A DNA stretch of 64,000 nucleotides, taken from positions 62,001 through 126,000 of the forward strand of contig NZ_NPKI01000002.1 in NCBI RefSeq assembly GCF_002284565.1, in the 5' to 3' direction. Made by a program: the position numbers and the translations under genes. Positions 24,899 to 34,319 of this stretch are shown one piece after another (within the stretch, counting starts at the first letter, position 1; every line of letters starts with the position of its first letter). This stretch comes from Mesorhizobium mediterraneum. Lineage in GTDB: Bacteria > Pseudomonadota > Alphaproteobacteria > Rhizobiales > Rhizobiaceae. Under the pieces are notes generated by a model. The model was not told the DNA's origin. It was given only the letters and a program-made list of their open reading frames with translations, and searched no databases.

Positions 24899-25055
24899 TC
24901 TGTACCCGGCGGCGTCGACCTGGATCATCACCGCGGCTTGACCATGCCGCTTGTTTCCGGCCTGCCGGCGCTATCGACCGGATTCAACGCCAGGTTTCAA
25001 TAACTCGTTTACTTTGACGCGGTACCACCCAGCGGGGAATCGTTGGGAGGGTCGG

Positions 25056-25265
25056 ATGTCAAACCGTGCATTGCGCTTTGAATGCGTCATGGAGCCAAAC
25101 GGCCGATGGATGGTGTGGGATGCCATGCTCAATCTGCCGGCCCAGTTTTCGGCGCTTGCGCTGATCGGCCTGTGTCACGATGAGGCGGTTTCGCTCTGCC
25201 GCCTCTTGAACGAGACAGCCTCCGAGACAGACGCCATCTATGCCCGGCAGAGCCAGGCCTCCTGA
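25056..25265 (+). CDS. Small hypothetical protein
   Basis: 69 residues (MSNRALRFECVMEPNGRWMV...), with a beta-hairpin-like start and a helical end (HDEAVSLCRLLNETASETDA). GGGAGG lies 5 bases before the ATG. It sits between the two DUF3606 genes on the same strand. The family is not recognised. Confidence 0.55.
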   Translation: MSNRALRFECVMEPNGRWMVWDAMLNLPAQFSALALIGLCHDEAVSLCRLLNETASETDAIYARQSQAS

Positions 25266-25449
25266 TGGTTGCGCCGCACAGCAGGATAAACCTCCCTCCC
25301 CGTGGAACGCTGCCTTTGGCTACGGATGGCGTATTGGCACGGCAGGCGAATCTCGCCCACTTGCCCGCTCGCCATTTGCCCGGGATTTTGCCTTGACAAA
25401 CAAAGGTGCTATATTAGCTGACTAATCGATTCACAGTCGGCGAACCGGC

Positions 25450-25635
25450 ATGGCCAAGAAGAAGTCAAAACTGGAACCGTCCAGCATTTCCGCGGTCTCT
25501 TCGGCGGAAGCCTATGAGGCGACCTATTTTGCCAGGAGATGCGGCCTGACGCGGGATGAAGCGCTGAAGATCATGCGCGAGGCTCAAGGCTGGGTGAGCA
25601 CGACGATGCCATCCACCGCCAAGCGGAAGAATTAG
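25450..25635 (+). CDS. DUF3606-like small protein, second copy
   Basis: 61 residues. A basic start (MAKKKSKLEPSSISAVSSAE) leads to YEATYFARRCGLTRDEALKI, the same pattern as the DUF3606 gene 550 bases upstream, and a short Lys-rich end. The family has no known function. Being adjacent, the two probably arose by duplication followed by divergence. Confidence 0.6.
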   Translation: MAKKKSKLEPSSISAVSSAEAYEATYFARRCGLTRDEALKIMREAQGWVSTTMPSTAKRKN

Positions 25636-25801
25636 TCCCACGAGGCGGTGCAGTAGGCGGCAAGGCATCGGCCAGGAAGGCAGCCGCTCCTCAAGCGCCA
25701 CGATGAACACGCCCAGCATTGACGAGAACGAATTGGCTGCGTCCTTGAACGCTGCCGGACAGCTAAACCTGTTCGGCAACCTGAACGGCCTATCAGCCTA
25801 G

Positions 25802-27898
25802 CTAGGCTTGCCGTCCCACCGGCAAAGCCGCTTGCGCGCTCGCCCGTGCCACGATCGCTTGCAGCGGCTCCGGCCGGTGCAGCAGAAATCCCTGGCCGAA
25901 GGCAACGCCCATATCCCTGAGGATGTCGAGCGCGTCCTGCTCTTCGATCTTCTCCGCCACCACGGAGCAGCCGAGGCTTTTGGCGATGCCCGATATGGCC
26001 GAGACGATTTCGCGGTCGAAGCGGCTCTCCGCAATATGCTCGATGAAGGACCCGTCGATCTTGATCGCATCGACGGGAAAGCGCCGGAGATATTCGAACG
26101 AGCTCATGCCCGCCCCGAAATCGTCGAGGCTGACGCGGCAGCGCCGCTCGCGCGCCTTGCGGACGAACTGTTCGGCAGCAGTGAAATTGGTGACCGCGGC
26201 GGTCTCCGTGATCTCGAAGCCGATGCCGGAATGCGGCGCCCCGGTCTCATCGATGACGGCGTCGACGAAATCCCAAAGCTGCGGGTCGCTCAGCGTCTGC
26301 GCCGACAGGTTGAAGCCGAGCGTCAGCGCCCCTGACTTCAGCGCCGGACCATGAAGCGAGAGCGCCGTCCTGATGATCCAGCGGTCGAGCCGCGAGGCGA
26401 TGCCGAACCGCTCCGCCGCCGGGATGAACTCGTCCGGTGGAATCAGCCGCCCGTTGCGCCCGACGAGCCGCGCAAGGACCTCGACATGGCGGTTCTCATC
26501 CCAGGGTTTTCCGAGCTGATGGATTTCCTGGCCGAACAGTTTCAGCCTTCCGTCCTCCATGGCATCGACGGTGTCGGCCGCCAGCCGTGCCGCATTGAGG
26601 CCGCCGGAACCGGATGTTGTCTCAGGGGAGAACACCGCGAAGCGATTGCGCCCGGCAGCTTTGGCCGCATAGCAGGCGTCGTCGGCGCAGGCGAGCGCGT
26701 CGGCCACCGCGGTATTCGCATCGGCGATAAAGGCGATGCCGATGCTGGCCGCGAGCTTGCGCGACGTCGCCGTCGAGCCGAGATCGGCGTCGCGAATCGC
26801 AGCGAGAACGGCGCCGGCGATACGCTCGGCTTGGGCTGCGTCGCAATCAGGCACCAGCAGCGCGAACTCGTCGCCGCCGAGGCGCGCGGCATGCACCGAC
26901 GGCGGCAGGCAGCCCAGAATGCCCTCGGCGACGCTCTTCAGCGCGAGGTCGCCGGCGGCGTGGCCGGCGAAGTCGTTCAAGGCCTTGAAGTAGTCGAGAT
27001 CGACGTAGAAGACCGCGAGCGGGCGCGCCGTTGCGATATGCTGGGCCAGCAGCCGGTCGAATGCGGCGCGGTTCAAAAGGCCGGTCAGCGCGTCGTGATC
27101 GGCCGCGTGGGCAAGCTCCTGCTCGCGTTGCTTGGCCTCGGTGATGTCGCGCACCGTGCCCAGGATCTGACCCGACGATTGAGCGTCGGCGATGAACCGT
27201 ATCAGCGATTCTATATGTCGGACCTCGCCGTCCCGCTTGATGATGCGGTATTGCACGGCAACGACCTTCTGGGTTTGCAGCGGCACCTTATGCGCCCGCT
27301 CGGCGTAGTCCCTGTCGTCCGGATGCAGATAGCTGTGCCAGAGGTCGCTCGACACCTCGTCGGTGTCGGCGACAAGCCCGAAGATTTCCCTGGTGCGCTC
27401 GTCCCAGTAGCTTTTGCGTGCGGCGAGGTCGTGATGCCAGATGCCGGTGCCGCTGGCGGCCAATGCCAGCCGAAAGCGCACATTCACCTGTTCAAGCTCG
27501 TGTTCCGCTTGCTTCTGCTTGGTGATGTCGGTCTGGACGCCCATCAGCCGGACCGGCCGGCCTCCGGCATCGCGCTCGACCACCCCGCCGCGATCGAGTA
27601 CCCATACCCAGTGGCCGGATTTGTGCTTCAGCCTGAGCTCGGTCTCGATGGAATCGGTCTGGCCGGCAATGTGGCGTTCACCGCTGGCCACCGCCCGCTC
27701 GCGATCGTCGGGATGCGTCAGCTGCAACCAGAGATCGCTTGTCTCGACAAGCTCACCCTCGCCATAGCCAAGCATCTGCAACCACATTGCCGAATAGAAA
27801 CAGTCGCCGCTCGCGAGATCCCAGTCCCAGACGCCAAGATGCGCGCGTTCGAGCGCCAGCTCCCAGAACTCTCCGTTGCGATTCTTCCTGTCGGCCAT
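25802..27898 (-). CDS. PAS-PAS-GGDEF-EAL cyclic-di-GMP enzyme
   Basis: 698 residues: two PAS domains (about 12-130 and 145-265), each with WDWDLASGD- or GIWHHDL-like starts. A GGDEF domain follows (about 275-435, intact RLGGDEFALL and YVDLDYFKALNDF), then an EAL-type domain (about 450-690). In the EAL domain the signature reads EVLARL in place of EALxR. NLSAQ, FEITE, LDDFGAG and IKIDGSF remain, so phosphodiesterase activity is possible. It makes or degrades cyclic di-GMP, tuned by PAS sensing. No transmembrane segment is seen, so it is probably cytosolic. Confidence 0.85.
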   Translation of the reverse strand: MADRKNRNGEFWELALERAHLGVWDWDLASGDCFYSAMWLQMLGYGEGELVETSDLWLQLTHPDDRERAVASGERHIAGQTDSIETELRLKHKSGHWVWVLDRGGVVERDAGGRPVRLMGVQTDITKQKQAEHELEQVNVRFRLALAASGTGIWHHDLAARKSYWDERTREIFGLVADTDEVSSDLWHSYLHPDDRDYAERAHKVPLQTQKVVAVQYRIIKRDGEVRHIESLIRFIADAQSSGQILGTVRDITEAKQREQELAHAADHDALTGLLNRAAFDRLLAQHIATARPLAVFYVDLDYFKALNDFAGHAAGDLALKSVAEGILGCLPPSVHAARLGGDEFALLVPDCDAAQAERIAGAVLAAIRDADLGSTATSRKLAASIGIAFIADANTAVADALACADDACYAAKAAGRNRFAVFSPETTSGSGGLNAARLAADTVDAMEDGRLKLFGQEIHQLGKPWDENRHVEVLARLVGRNGRLIPPDEFIPAAERFGIASRLDRWIIRTALSLHGPALKSGALTLGFNLSAQTLSDPQLWDFVDAVIDETGAPHSGIGFEITETAAVTNFTAAEQFVRKARERRCRVSLDDFGAGMSSFEYLRRFPVDAIKIDGSFIEHIAESRFDREIVSAISGIAKSLGCSVVAEKIEEQDALDILRDMGVAFGQGFLLHRPEPLQAIVARASAQAALPVGRQA

Positions 27899-28142
27899 GC
27901 CCTGGACTTCGCCCGCTCCGTCGCGGCCAATGTGCAGCGAAATCAGAGAAGAAACCGTTACTGTGCAAAGAGCGGGCGAAGGGGCCCCTCGGAGACATCA
28001 CGGCTGGCAGTTTCTTTGGCCCCGCCGGTCGATGCAACGAGGGATGCGGAGGCCATCCGGCCCATCGCCTACACGATACCCGCGAACTGCCGCATTCGAC
28101 CCCTGCGGAGACCTGATCCCGCCTGGATCAGGCCCTGTTGGC

Positions 28143-29348
28143 TCACGCCTTGGCCTTGAAGCGCGCCGCCTCTTCCGAACCGCTTGTGGCGTCGCCCGCG
28201 CTATAGGAATGCGCGCCGGCACCGGCCAGCTTGCCGCCATCGACGATCAGGTAGTCCTCGCGGATCGGCCGGCTTTCGAACCAGCATTCCAGGATTTCGC
28301 GCGTGCCTGCGGCATAGCGCGCCTGCGCCGAGAGCGACGATCCCGAAATATGCGGCGTCATGCCGTGATACGGCATCGATCGCCATGGATGGTCCTTGGG
28401 GGCCGGCTGCGGGAACCAGACATCGCCGGCGTAGCCCGCGAGCTGGCCGCTCTCCAGCGCACGGGCGACGGCGTTGCGATTGCAGATCTTGCCGCGTGCG
28501 GTGTTCACCAGATAGGCGCCGCGTTTCATCCTGGCGATCATCGCCTCGTCGAACAGGTTCTCCGTCTCCGGATGCAGGGGGGCATTGATCGTCACCACGT
28601 CGCAGAGGCCGACCATGGCTGCGGCGTCCGGGTGGAAGGTGACGCCAAGGTCCTTCTCGACCGCCTCGGGCAGGCGGTGGCGGTCGGTGTAGTGCAGCTT
28701 GACGTCGAACGGCCGCAGCCGGCGCAGCACCGCGCTGCCGATCCGGCCGGCGCCGACGGTTCCGATCTGCATCCCCTCGACATCGTAGGAGCGCGCCACA
28801 CAGTCGGCGATATTCCAGCCGCCCTGGATGACCCACTGGTAGGACGGGATATAGTTTCGCACCAGCGCCAGGATCATCATCACCACATGCTCGGACACGC
28901 TGATCGAGTTGCAGTAGGTCACCTCGGCGACGGTGATGCCGCGGTCCATCGCGGCCTGCAGATCGACATGGTCGGATCCGATGCCCGCGGTAATCGCAAG
29001 CTTCAGTTGATTTGCCTTGGCTATTCGTTCCTTGGTCAGATAGGCCGGCCAGAACGGCTGCGAGATGACGATTTCGGCATCACCGAGCTCGCGTTCGAAC
29101 ACGCTGTCGGAACCGTCCTTGTCCGAGGTCACGACCAGGCTGTGCCCGGCGCTTTCGAGAAATGGCCTCAGGCCGAGCTCGCCCGACACGCTGCCGAGCA
29201 GGACGCCCGGTTCGAAGTCGATGGCCTTCGGCGTGGGAAGCGTCTGGCCGCCGGGATAGCGGTCGAGCTTCGGCAGCCCATCCCGCGCATAGTTTGACGG
29301 ATAACCGTCGACGGGATCGTCATAGAGGACGCAAACGACCTTTGCCAT
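28143..29348 (-). CDS. fdh: NAD-dependent formate dehydrogenase
   Basis: 401 residues, the same length as the well-studied Pseudomonas enzyme. Features are the N-terminal PKAIDFEPG region, the Rossmann motif GTVGAGRIGSAVLRRL, the NAD-loop DRHRLPE, and the catalytic set NTARGKICN (Arg), DVWFPQPAPKDHPWR (Asp and Gln) and MTPHISG (His). It oxidises formate to carbon dioxide with NAD+, giving reducing power in methylotrophic or stress metabolism. It stands alone here. The C-terminal tail is Ala/Gly/Ser rich. Confidence 0.93.
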   Translation of the reverse strand: MAKVVCVLYDDPVDGYPSNYARDGLPKLDRYPGGQTLPTPKAIDFEPGVLLGSVSGELGLRPFLESAGHSLVVTSDKDGSDSVFERELGDAEIVISQPFWPAYLTKERIAKANQLKLAITAGIGSDHVDLQAAMDRGITVAEVTYCNSISVSEHVVMMILALVRNYIPSYQWVIQGGWNIADCVARSYDVEGMQIGTVGAGRIGSAVLRRLRPFDVKLHYTDRHRLPEAVEKDLGVTFHPDAAAMVGLCDVVTINAPLHPETENLFDEAMIARMKRGAYLVNTARGKICNRNAVARALESGQLAGYAGDVWFPQPAPKDHPWRSMPYHGMTPHISGSSLSAQARYAAGTREILECWFESRPIREDYLIVDGGKLAGAGAHSYSAGDATSGSEEAARFKAKA

Positions 29349-29610
29349 TTTGATCTCCCTTCGTCCGACAACGAGGAAGACGCTCGATTGTTAAGGCTGC
29401 CCGCCAAAAACCAACGGGCGGCCACTCTGGTTTGTCGGAGGCCAGCAACTCCTGGCGCTTCCTCGGAAAGTTGCGCGCTATTGCGAACTAGATGGAGGAG
29501 CCTGACATGGTTTCAAGGCCAGCCGCAGGCATCAGTGCCGCGTTCATCGGACGTTGAGCGTACGGACGATCCGCCATCGCAGCCAGCCGCGACGGCTCGG
29601 CCACCAGGCG
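29349..29610. other. Gap without supported gene
   Basis: These 260 bases between fdh and the YdeI-like gene contain only short overlapping frames that look like shadows. The formate dehydrogenase promoter should lie at the left end of this gap, but no clear -35/-10 pair stands out. Confidence 0.4.
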
Positions 29611-30210
29611 TCACTTCTTCCCTTGCGGATAAATCGTTTCGCCGCGCTTCAGCATCTCGACAAACGCCGCGATCTTCTTTTTGCGCCCGGCTTCGGTCTT
29701 CATGTTGTGGATGCGGAAGGCGAGCGCGAAACGATTCTGCGCGCTGAGCGTTGCCAGCATCGCCTTGGCTTTGGGCTCGGAGTCTATTGCCGCGTACAAA
29801 TCGTCGGGGATTTTCATGTCCTTGCCGCTTCCATAGGCGCGCGCCCAGCGCCCGTCGGCCTTCGCCGCCTCGACCTGCCTCAGCCCATGCTCGGTCATCC
29901 GCCCCTCCTCAATCAGCCGGGCGATGTTGTCGACGTTGATCTGGCTCCAGGTGCTCTTCCTGCCGCGCGGCGTGTAGCGCTGCAAATAGCTCTTGTCGTC
30001 GAGCCCCTTGCGCACGGCGTCGATCCAGCCCCAGCACAGCACGACATCGATGGCCTCCTTGGGCGTGATCGAGGCCAGCCTCGAACCGACCTTGTGGATC
30101 TTGATCCAGACTTCTGTCTCGGTCTCGTGGTGTTGGCCGAGCCAGGCATAGAAGCTGGCGGCATCGCTGAATTCGTGCACCTTGGCGGGATCGACCTTGA
30201 CCGGCGCCAT
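29611..30210 (-). CDS. YdeI/OmpD-associated-type protein
   Basis: 199 residues with the YdeI pattern: FYAWLGQHHETETEVWIKIH, then EAIDVVLCWGWIDAVRKGL, and the basic YTPRGRKSTWSQINVDNI strand. The C-terminal helix FAFRIHNMKTEAGRKKKIAA is also typical. Members of this family have been linked to peptide or bacteriocin resistance in some bacteria, but the biochemical role is unclear. It follows no operon partner. Confidence 0.8.
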   Translation of the reverse strand: MAPVKVDPAKVHEFSDAASFYAWLGQHHETETEVWIKIHKVGSRLASITPKEAIDVVLCWGWIDAVRKGLDDKSYLQRYTPRGRKSTWSQINVDNIARLIEEGRMTEHGLRQVEAAKADGRWARAYGSGKDMKIPDDLYAAIDSEPKAKAMLATLSAQNRFALAFRIHNMKTEAGRKKKIAAFVEMLKRGETIYPQGKK

Positions 30211-30312
30211 CAGAGGGTCCGCTTTTTAGAGGTCGTCATCAATTCCTCCTTGCTGCCCCGCCTTCATCTGATGAAGCAGCCACCGTTGCAAGGCTGGCGG
30301 GACAGCGAAGCT

Positions 30313-30499
30313 GCCAATCTCCCCCCGTGTGGGGGAGATGTCCGGCAGGACAGAGGGGGGCGCTGTCCTGCCCACCTTCAACTCTTTGCAACTGCCCCAT
30401 GTTAATTCTCGGGTGGACATGAGGAAACGGGACGCTGGCGATCCGTCGCGCCCCCTCTGCCCTGCCGGGCATCTCCCCCACGAGGGGGGAGATCGGCAG
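30313..30499. repeat. Palindromic intergenic repeat, type A
   Basis: The left part (GCCAATCTCCCCCCGTGTGGGGGAGATGTCCGG) and right part (GGGCATCTCCCCCACGAGGGGGGAGATCGGC) pair, with the CAGGACAGAGGGGGGCGC and GCGCCCCCTCTGCCCTG segments forming the inner stem. It lies between the YdeI-like gene and the tautomerase gene. Confidence 0.85.
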
Positions 30500-30527
30500 C
30501 GTCACCGACAGCTCAAGATACCGCCCG

Positions 30528-30725
30528 CTAATCCCCAGGAATCGTGAACACCTCGTCGGCGCGGCCGTAGCCGCCATCGGCGACCTCCTCGATCAGCACC
30601 ATCGTGTAGGGGCGCACGCCTTCGCCGAACAGCTCGACGAACAAAGCGGTGGTCTTGTGAACGAGGTCTTCCTTCTGCCCGGCGGACAGAGCGCGCTCAG
30701 GCACCTTGAAATTCGCGAACGGCAT
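30528..30725 (-). CDS. 4-oxalocrotonate tautomerase family protein
   Basis: 65 residues beginning MPFANFKVPE, so the processed protein would have the catalytic N-terminal Pro of this superfamily. It also has the conserved VLIEEVADGGYG pattern and ends FTIPGD. Members move protons between enol and keto forms in aromatic degradation. It is the downstream partner of an SDR gene (gap about 32 bases, same strand), so the pair probably acts on one substrate. Confidence 0.8.
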   Translation of the reverse strand: MPFANFKVPERALSAGQKEDLVHKTTALFVELFGEGVRPYTMVLIEEVADGGYGRADEVFTIPGD

Positions 30726-30757
30726 GATGTCGGTTCCTTTGTAGTGATTGGAGGGAG

Positions 30758-31498
30758 TCAAATCGTGCCGCCGTTGGCGCGCAGCACCTGGCCGTTGACC
30801 CAGCCGCCGTCCGGACCGGCAAGGAACGACACGACGCCGGCGATGTCGGCGGGCTGGCCGAGCCGACCGAGCGGGATCATCTTGGTGATCGTCTCGACCA
30901 GCGCCTCGGACTTGCCGTCGAGGAACAGCTCGGTCGCCACCGGCCCCGGCGCCACGACATTGACGGTGATGCCGCGCGTCCCAAGCTCCCTAGCCAGCAC
31001 ATGCGTCATCGCCTCGACGCCGGCCTTGGTCGCGGCATAGACGCCGTAGCTCGGCTGGTAGAGCCCGACGACGCTGGACGAGAGGCTGATGATGCGGCCG
31101 CCGTCGCGAAGCCGCCTGGCGCCTTCGCGCATGCCGCGAAACACGCCGCCGAGGTTCACCGCGATCTGCCGGTCGAAATCCGCGTCGTCCATCCCAGCGA
31201 GCGGCGCAAGTTTCATGATCCCGGCATTGTTGACCAGCACGTCGAGCCCGCCGAAGGCCTGCTCGCCAGCGTCGAACAAACGCACCACGCCCTTGGGATC
31301 GCCGACATCGGCCTGGACGGCGATTGCCACGCCGCCCGCCGCCTCGATCTCGCGCACCACGCTGTCGGCGGCTTCAGCGCCTCTGGCGTAATTGACGACG
31401 ACCGAAAAGCCGTCGAGCGCCAGCCGCCTGGCGATTTCGGCACCGATTCCCTTCGAGGCGCCGGTCACCAGCGCCGCTCTTCCATTTTGTGTAGCCAT
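30758..31498 (-). CDS. SDR family oxidoreductase (FabG-like)
   Basis: 246 residues with the complete SDR set: TGASKGIG (cofactor loop), VNNAGIM, catalytic SLSSSVVGLYQPSYGVYAATK with Ser, Tyr and Lys, and PGPVATELF. The start is the ATG at 31496-31498. It is upstream of the tautomerase gene and divergent from a LysR regulator, a classical arrangement for a small inducible operon. Substrate unknown; a ketoacyl-like or sugar/aromatic alcohol is possible. Confidence 0.88.
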   Translation of the reverse strand: MATQNGRAALVTGASKGIGAEIARRLALDGFSVVVNYARGAEAADSVVREIEAAGGVAIAVQADVGDPKGVVRLFDAGEQAFGGLDVLVNNAGIMKLAPLAGMDDADFDRQIAVNLGGVFRGMREGARRLRDGGRIISLSSSVVGLYQPSYGVYAATKAGVEAMTHVLARELGTRGITVNVVAPGPVATELFLDGKSEALVETITKMIPLGRLGQPADIAGVVSFLAGPDGGWVNGQVLRANGGTI

Positions 31499-31598
31499 GT
31501 CAGATCTCCAATTCTTGTGGACTGAAGGTAGGTGATAAATTTGCCGGGATAATTGCTCGGGTCTTGCCAACACCATTCGGATGTGGCGAACAATAGCG

Positions 31599-32504
31599 AT
31601 GGACAGTCTCGACCGGATGCGCCTTCTATCTCGTGTGATCGAGCGCGGCAGCTTCACCGCGGCGGCGGCCGATCTCTCGATGTCGCGATCGACCGCCACC
31701 GAGGCGATCAAGGAGCTGGAGGCGCGGCTAGGCGTCAGGCTTCTCGAGCGCACCACACGCCACGTCGCCCCTACCCTCGACGGCCAGGCCTATTACCAGC
31801 GCTGCCTCGCCATCCTGGCCGATATTGAGGATGCCGAGGCCGGCTTCCAGGCGGCGCAGCCGCAAGGGTTGCTCAGGATCGACGTGCACGGCTTCATGGC
31901 CCGTCATTTCATCCTGCCGCGGCTCGCCGAATTCCTCGATCGTTATCCCCGGATCGACCTGCATATCGGCGACGGCGACCGGCTGGTCGACCTGGTGCGC
32001 GAAGGCGTCGATTGCGTGCTGCGCTCCGGCGAACAGGCCGACAGCGGCATGATCGTGCGGAGAGTGGCGACGCTGCGCGAAGTCACCTGCGCCAGTCCGG
32101 CCTACCTGGAGAGGCACGGCGTGCCGGCCACACCCGACGATCTCGGAGGCCATGCGATGGTCGGCTTCCGCTCGTCGCGAACCGGCGAGGTGATGCCGCT
32201 TGAATTCACGGTTGCGGGCGAGCGGCGCACCATCACGCTGCCGAGCCGGGTGACGGTCAACGGCTCCGACACGATGGCGGAACTCGCCCGCCTCGGCTTC
32301 GGCCTTGTGCAGGCGCCGCACTACCGCTTCGCCGGCGATTTCGCGCGCGGCACGCTGGTCGAGGTGCTGCCGGACTATCCGCCGTCGCCGACGCCGCTGT
32401 CGGCGCTGTATCCGCAAAACCGCCAGCTTGCGCCGCGCGTGCGGGTGTTTATCGACTGGGTGATCGGGATTTTTGGCGAGGATGGGAAATCGGGCCGGGT
32501 GTGA
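31599..32504 (+). CDS. LysR family transcriptional regulator
   Basis: 301 residues with the LysR winged helix-turn-helix ([38 protein letters not shown]) and a substrate-binding domain ([33 protein letters not shown]). The start is taken as the ATG at 31599 that begins [11 protein letters not shown]. It is divergent from the SDR gene and probably controls the SDR-tautomerase operon, with the operator in the roughly 100-base gap. Confidence 0.85.
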   Translation: MDSLDRMRLLSRVIERGSFTAAAADLSMSRSTATEAIKELEARLGVRLLERTTRHVAPTLDGQAYYQRCLAILADIEDAEAGFQAAQPQGLLRIDVHGFMARHFILPRLAEFLDRYPRIDLHIGDGDRLVDLVREGVDCVLRSGEQADSGMIVRRVATLREVTCASPAYLERHGVPATPDDLGGHAMVGFRSSRTGEVMPLEFTVAGERRTITLPSRVTVNGSDTMAELARLGFGLVQAPHYRFAGDFARGTLVEVLPDYPPSPTPLSALYPQNRQLAPRVRVFIDWVIGIFGEDGKSGRV

Positions 32505-32550
32505 CGAGCCGGGGCCGCCGGCTACTTTTGCGCAGGGGCCGCGTTCCTTC

Positions 32551-32709
32551 GCGCCCCCCTCTGTCCTGCCGGACATCTCCCCCACTTGGGGGGAGATTGG
32601 CAGCCTCACCGTCCCGCCCGCCTTCCAGCGCTGGTGATTGGCGAAAGCCGAAGTGACAGCCAATCTCCCTCCTTGTGGGGGAGATGTCCGGCAGGACAGA
32701 GGGGGGCGC
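32551..32709. repeat. Palindromic intergenic repeat, type A
   Basis: Outer arms GCGCCCCCCTCTGTCCTGCC and GGCAGGACAGAGGGGGGCGC are complementary. Inner arms CTTGGGGGGAGATTGGC and GCCAATCTCCCTCCTTG also pair, with a small mismatch. It occupies most of the 360-base gap after the LysR gene. Confidence 0.88.
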
Positions 32710-32865
32710 TGTCCCGCCGACGTCGCTGACGCCCGTCTCCCCACGCATCACGCGTCCATCGGCGCCCATGGCGGTTCTTCCCATCGTGATGTAGTAATCT
32801 TGTGTCCAGAACCGGCCATGGCCCGGCTCTGGAAACGGCGGGCTTCAACTGGGGGATATATTGCC

Positions 32866-33477
32866 ATGCGAGCGATGCTGTTCGGCCTGATGCTGCTGGT
32901 GCCAACCATGGCCATGGCGGAACCGATCGAAACCCAGAAGATCATCACCGCGCTGACCGGCGACTGGAACGGCGACGGCGCCGTCGATCTGGTGATGATC
33001 GTCGAGACCAAGCCCGGCGACCCGATGGACATGTATTTCTTCCTTAGGGACCGCGAGGCCAATTTTCTCAAACCTGCCGGTATCGTGCGTGAGCAGATCT
33101 ACGGGGAGTGGAACGGTTACGACCGGCCGGGCTACGGGGCTTCCGACACCGAGCCGGAGCTGACCGCACTGCCGAACGGCTCGATCAAACTATACCTGCC
33201 GGCAATGCCGGTCGGCAGCAAACGGACCAACACGACGCTGACGCTCGCCTACCGCAATGATGCCTTCATCGTCGCCGGCTTTGCCTATGACTATCACGAC
33301 TATCTTGAGGACAACGTCGCAAGCGACTGCGTCTACAATGTTTTGACCGGCAACGGCAAAAGCAGCAAGATGCAGCCCGATGGCACCACAATGCAGAAGA
33401 CCGTGGCGGTGGAAGGCAAGGTCATTGCCTTTTCGGAGTGGAGCCCCGGAATAGGCTTCAGCGCCTGCGGCGAGTGA
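32866..33477 (+). CDS. Secreted FG-GAP/EF-hand-like protein
   Basis: 203 residues with a signal peptide ending AMA (MRAMLFGLMLLVPTMAMA). Right after comes GDWNGDGAVDLVMIVETKPG, a calcium-binding-type DxNxDGxxD loop as in FG-GAP or VCBS repeats. The rest is a beta-rich single domain with a Cys pair (ASDCVYN, FSACGE). It probably acts in the periplasm. No ribosome site is strong, but the signal peptide supports the start. Confidence 0.7.
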   Translation: MRAMLFGLMLLVPTMAMAEPIETQKIITALTGDWNGDGAVDLVMIVETKPGDPMDMYFFLRDREANFLKPAGIVREQIYGEWNGYDRPGYGASDTEPELTALPNGSIKLYLPAMPVGSKRTNTTLTLAYRNDAFIVAGFAYDYHDYLEDNVASDCVYNVLTGNGKSSKMQPDGTTMQKTVAVEGKVIAFSEWSPGIGFSACGE

Positions 33478-33587
33478 GGCACGCCGCACCATCGGATTTT
33501 CCGATAGCACTATCGTTTTCTTCCGTTTCCGCTTCGAGCCCAGACCTGCGACTTCCCTGACCAAGTGATCGTCTGTGGAAGCAAAGG

Positions 33588-34319
33588 ATGGCGGATATGG
33601 CAAACAGGAAAGTTCTGGTCGTCGGCGGCAGTTCGGGGATGGGTCTGGCGCTGGCAAGGCAGTGTCTCGAGGCTGGCGCCGAGGTCATAATTGCCGGGCG
33701 CAACGAGGACAGGCTGAAGCGCGGCCGCGAGCAACTGGGCAACCCCGCCGCGCTGGACACGGTCGCGGTCGACATCACCCGGGAGGATCAGGTCGCCGTT
33801 TTGTTCAGGCGGATCGGCCGGCTCGACCATATCGTCAGCACAGCAGCCGATATCGAAGGCGCCTATGAGCTGTTGCCTGCGCTCGAGCTGAAGGCGGCGC
33901 AAAGGGTGGTGGAAAGCAAATTCTATGGGCCGCTACTGCTGGCCAAACATGGCGCGCCGATGCTTTCGGCCACGGGCTCCATCACCTTCACATCAGGCAT
34001 CGCGGCCTATCGGCCGGCGGCGCGGGGCTCGGTCGTCGCCGCGGTCAATGCGGCGCTGGAGGGGCTCGTGCGGGCGCTCGCCATCGAGCTGGCGCCCATC
34101 CGCGTCAACGCGGTCTCGCCGGGCTGGGTCGACACGCCGATCTGGACCTTCGTTGCCGGCGCCAAGAAGGACGACACGCTGAACGCGATGGCAGAGCGGC
34201 TGCCGGTCGGGCGGGTCGGACAACCCGACGACATCGCCGACGCTATTTGCTTCTTGATGGGCAACGCTTTCACGACAGGGACGACACTGCATGTCGAGGG
34301 CGGGCATCGGCTGGTCTGA
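33588..34319 (+). CDS. SDR family oxidoreductase, atypical active site
   Basis: 243 residues with the cofactor motif VVGGSSGMGLALARQ and SDR folds (STAADIEGAYELLPALE; NAVSPGWVDTPIWTF). The catalytic segment reads SGIAAYRPAARGSVVAAVNA, in which the usual YxxxK is VAAVN, so the Tyr and Lys are replaced. The enzyme is therefore probably not a classical dehydrogenase, or it uses other residues. It overlaps the 3' end of a convergent LysR gene by 50 bases. Confidence 0.8.
   Translation: MADMANRKVLVVGGSSGMGLALARQCLEAGAEVIIAGRNEDRLKRGREQLGNPAALDTVAVDITREDQVAVLFRRIGRLDHIVSTAADIEGAYELLPALELKAAQRVVESKFYGPLLLAKHGAPMLSATGSITFTSGIAAYRPAARGSVVAAVNAALEGLVRALAIELAPIRVNAVSPGWVDTPIWTFVAGAKKDDTLNAMAERLPVGRVGQPDDIADAICFLMGNAFTTGTTLHVEGGHRLV

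Noticed and set aside
26351..28159. A 602-residue plus-strand open frame over the GGDEF-EAL gene
   Set aside because: It is antisense to a clear multidomain enzyme and shows no recognisable motif of its own.
2180..32709. A CRISPR array from the repeated palindromes
   Set aside because: The units are dispersed singly, long and internally palindromic, with no regular spacers or cas genes.
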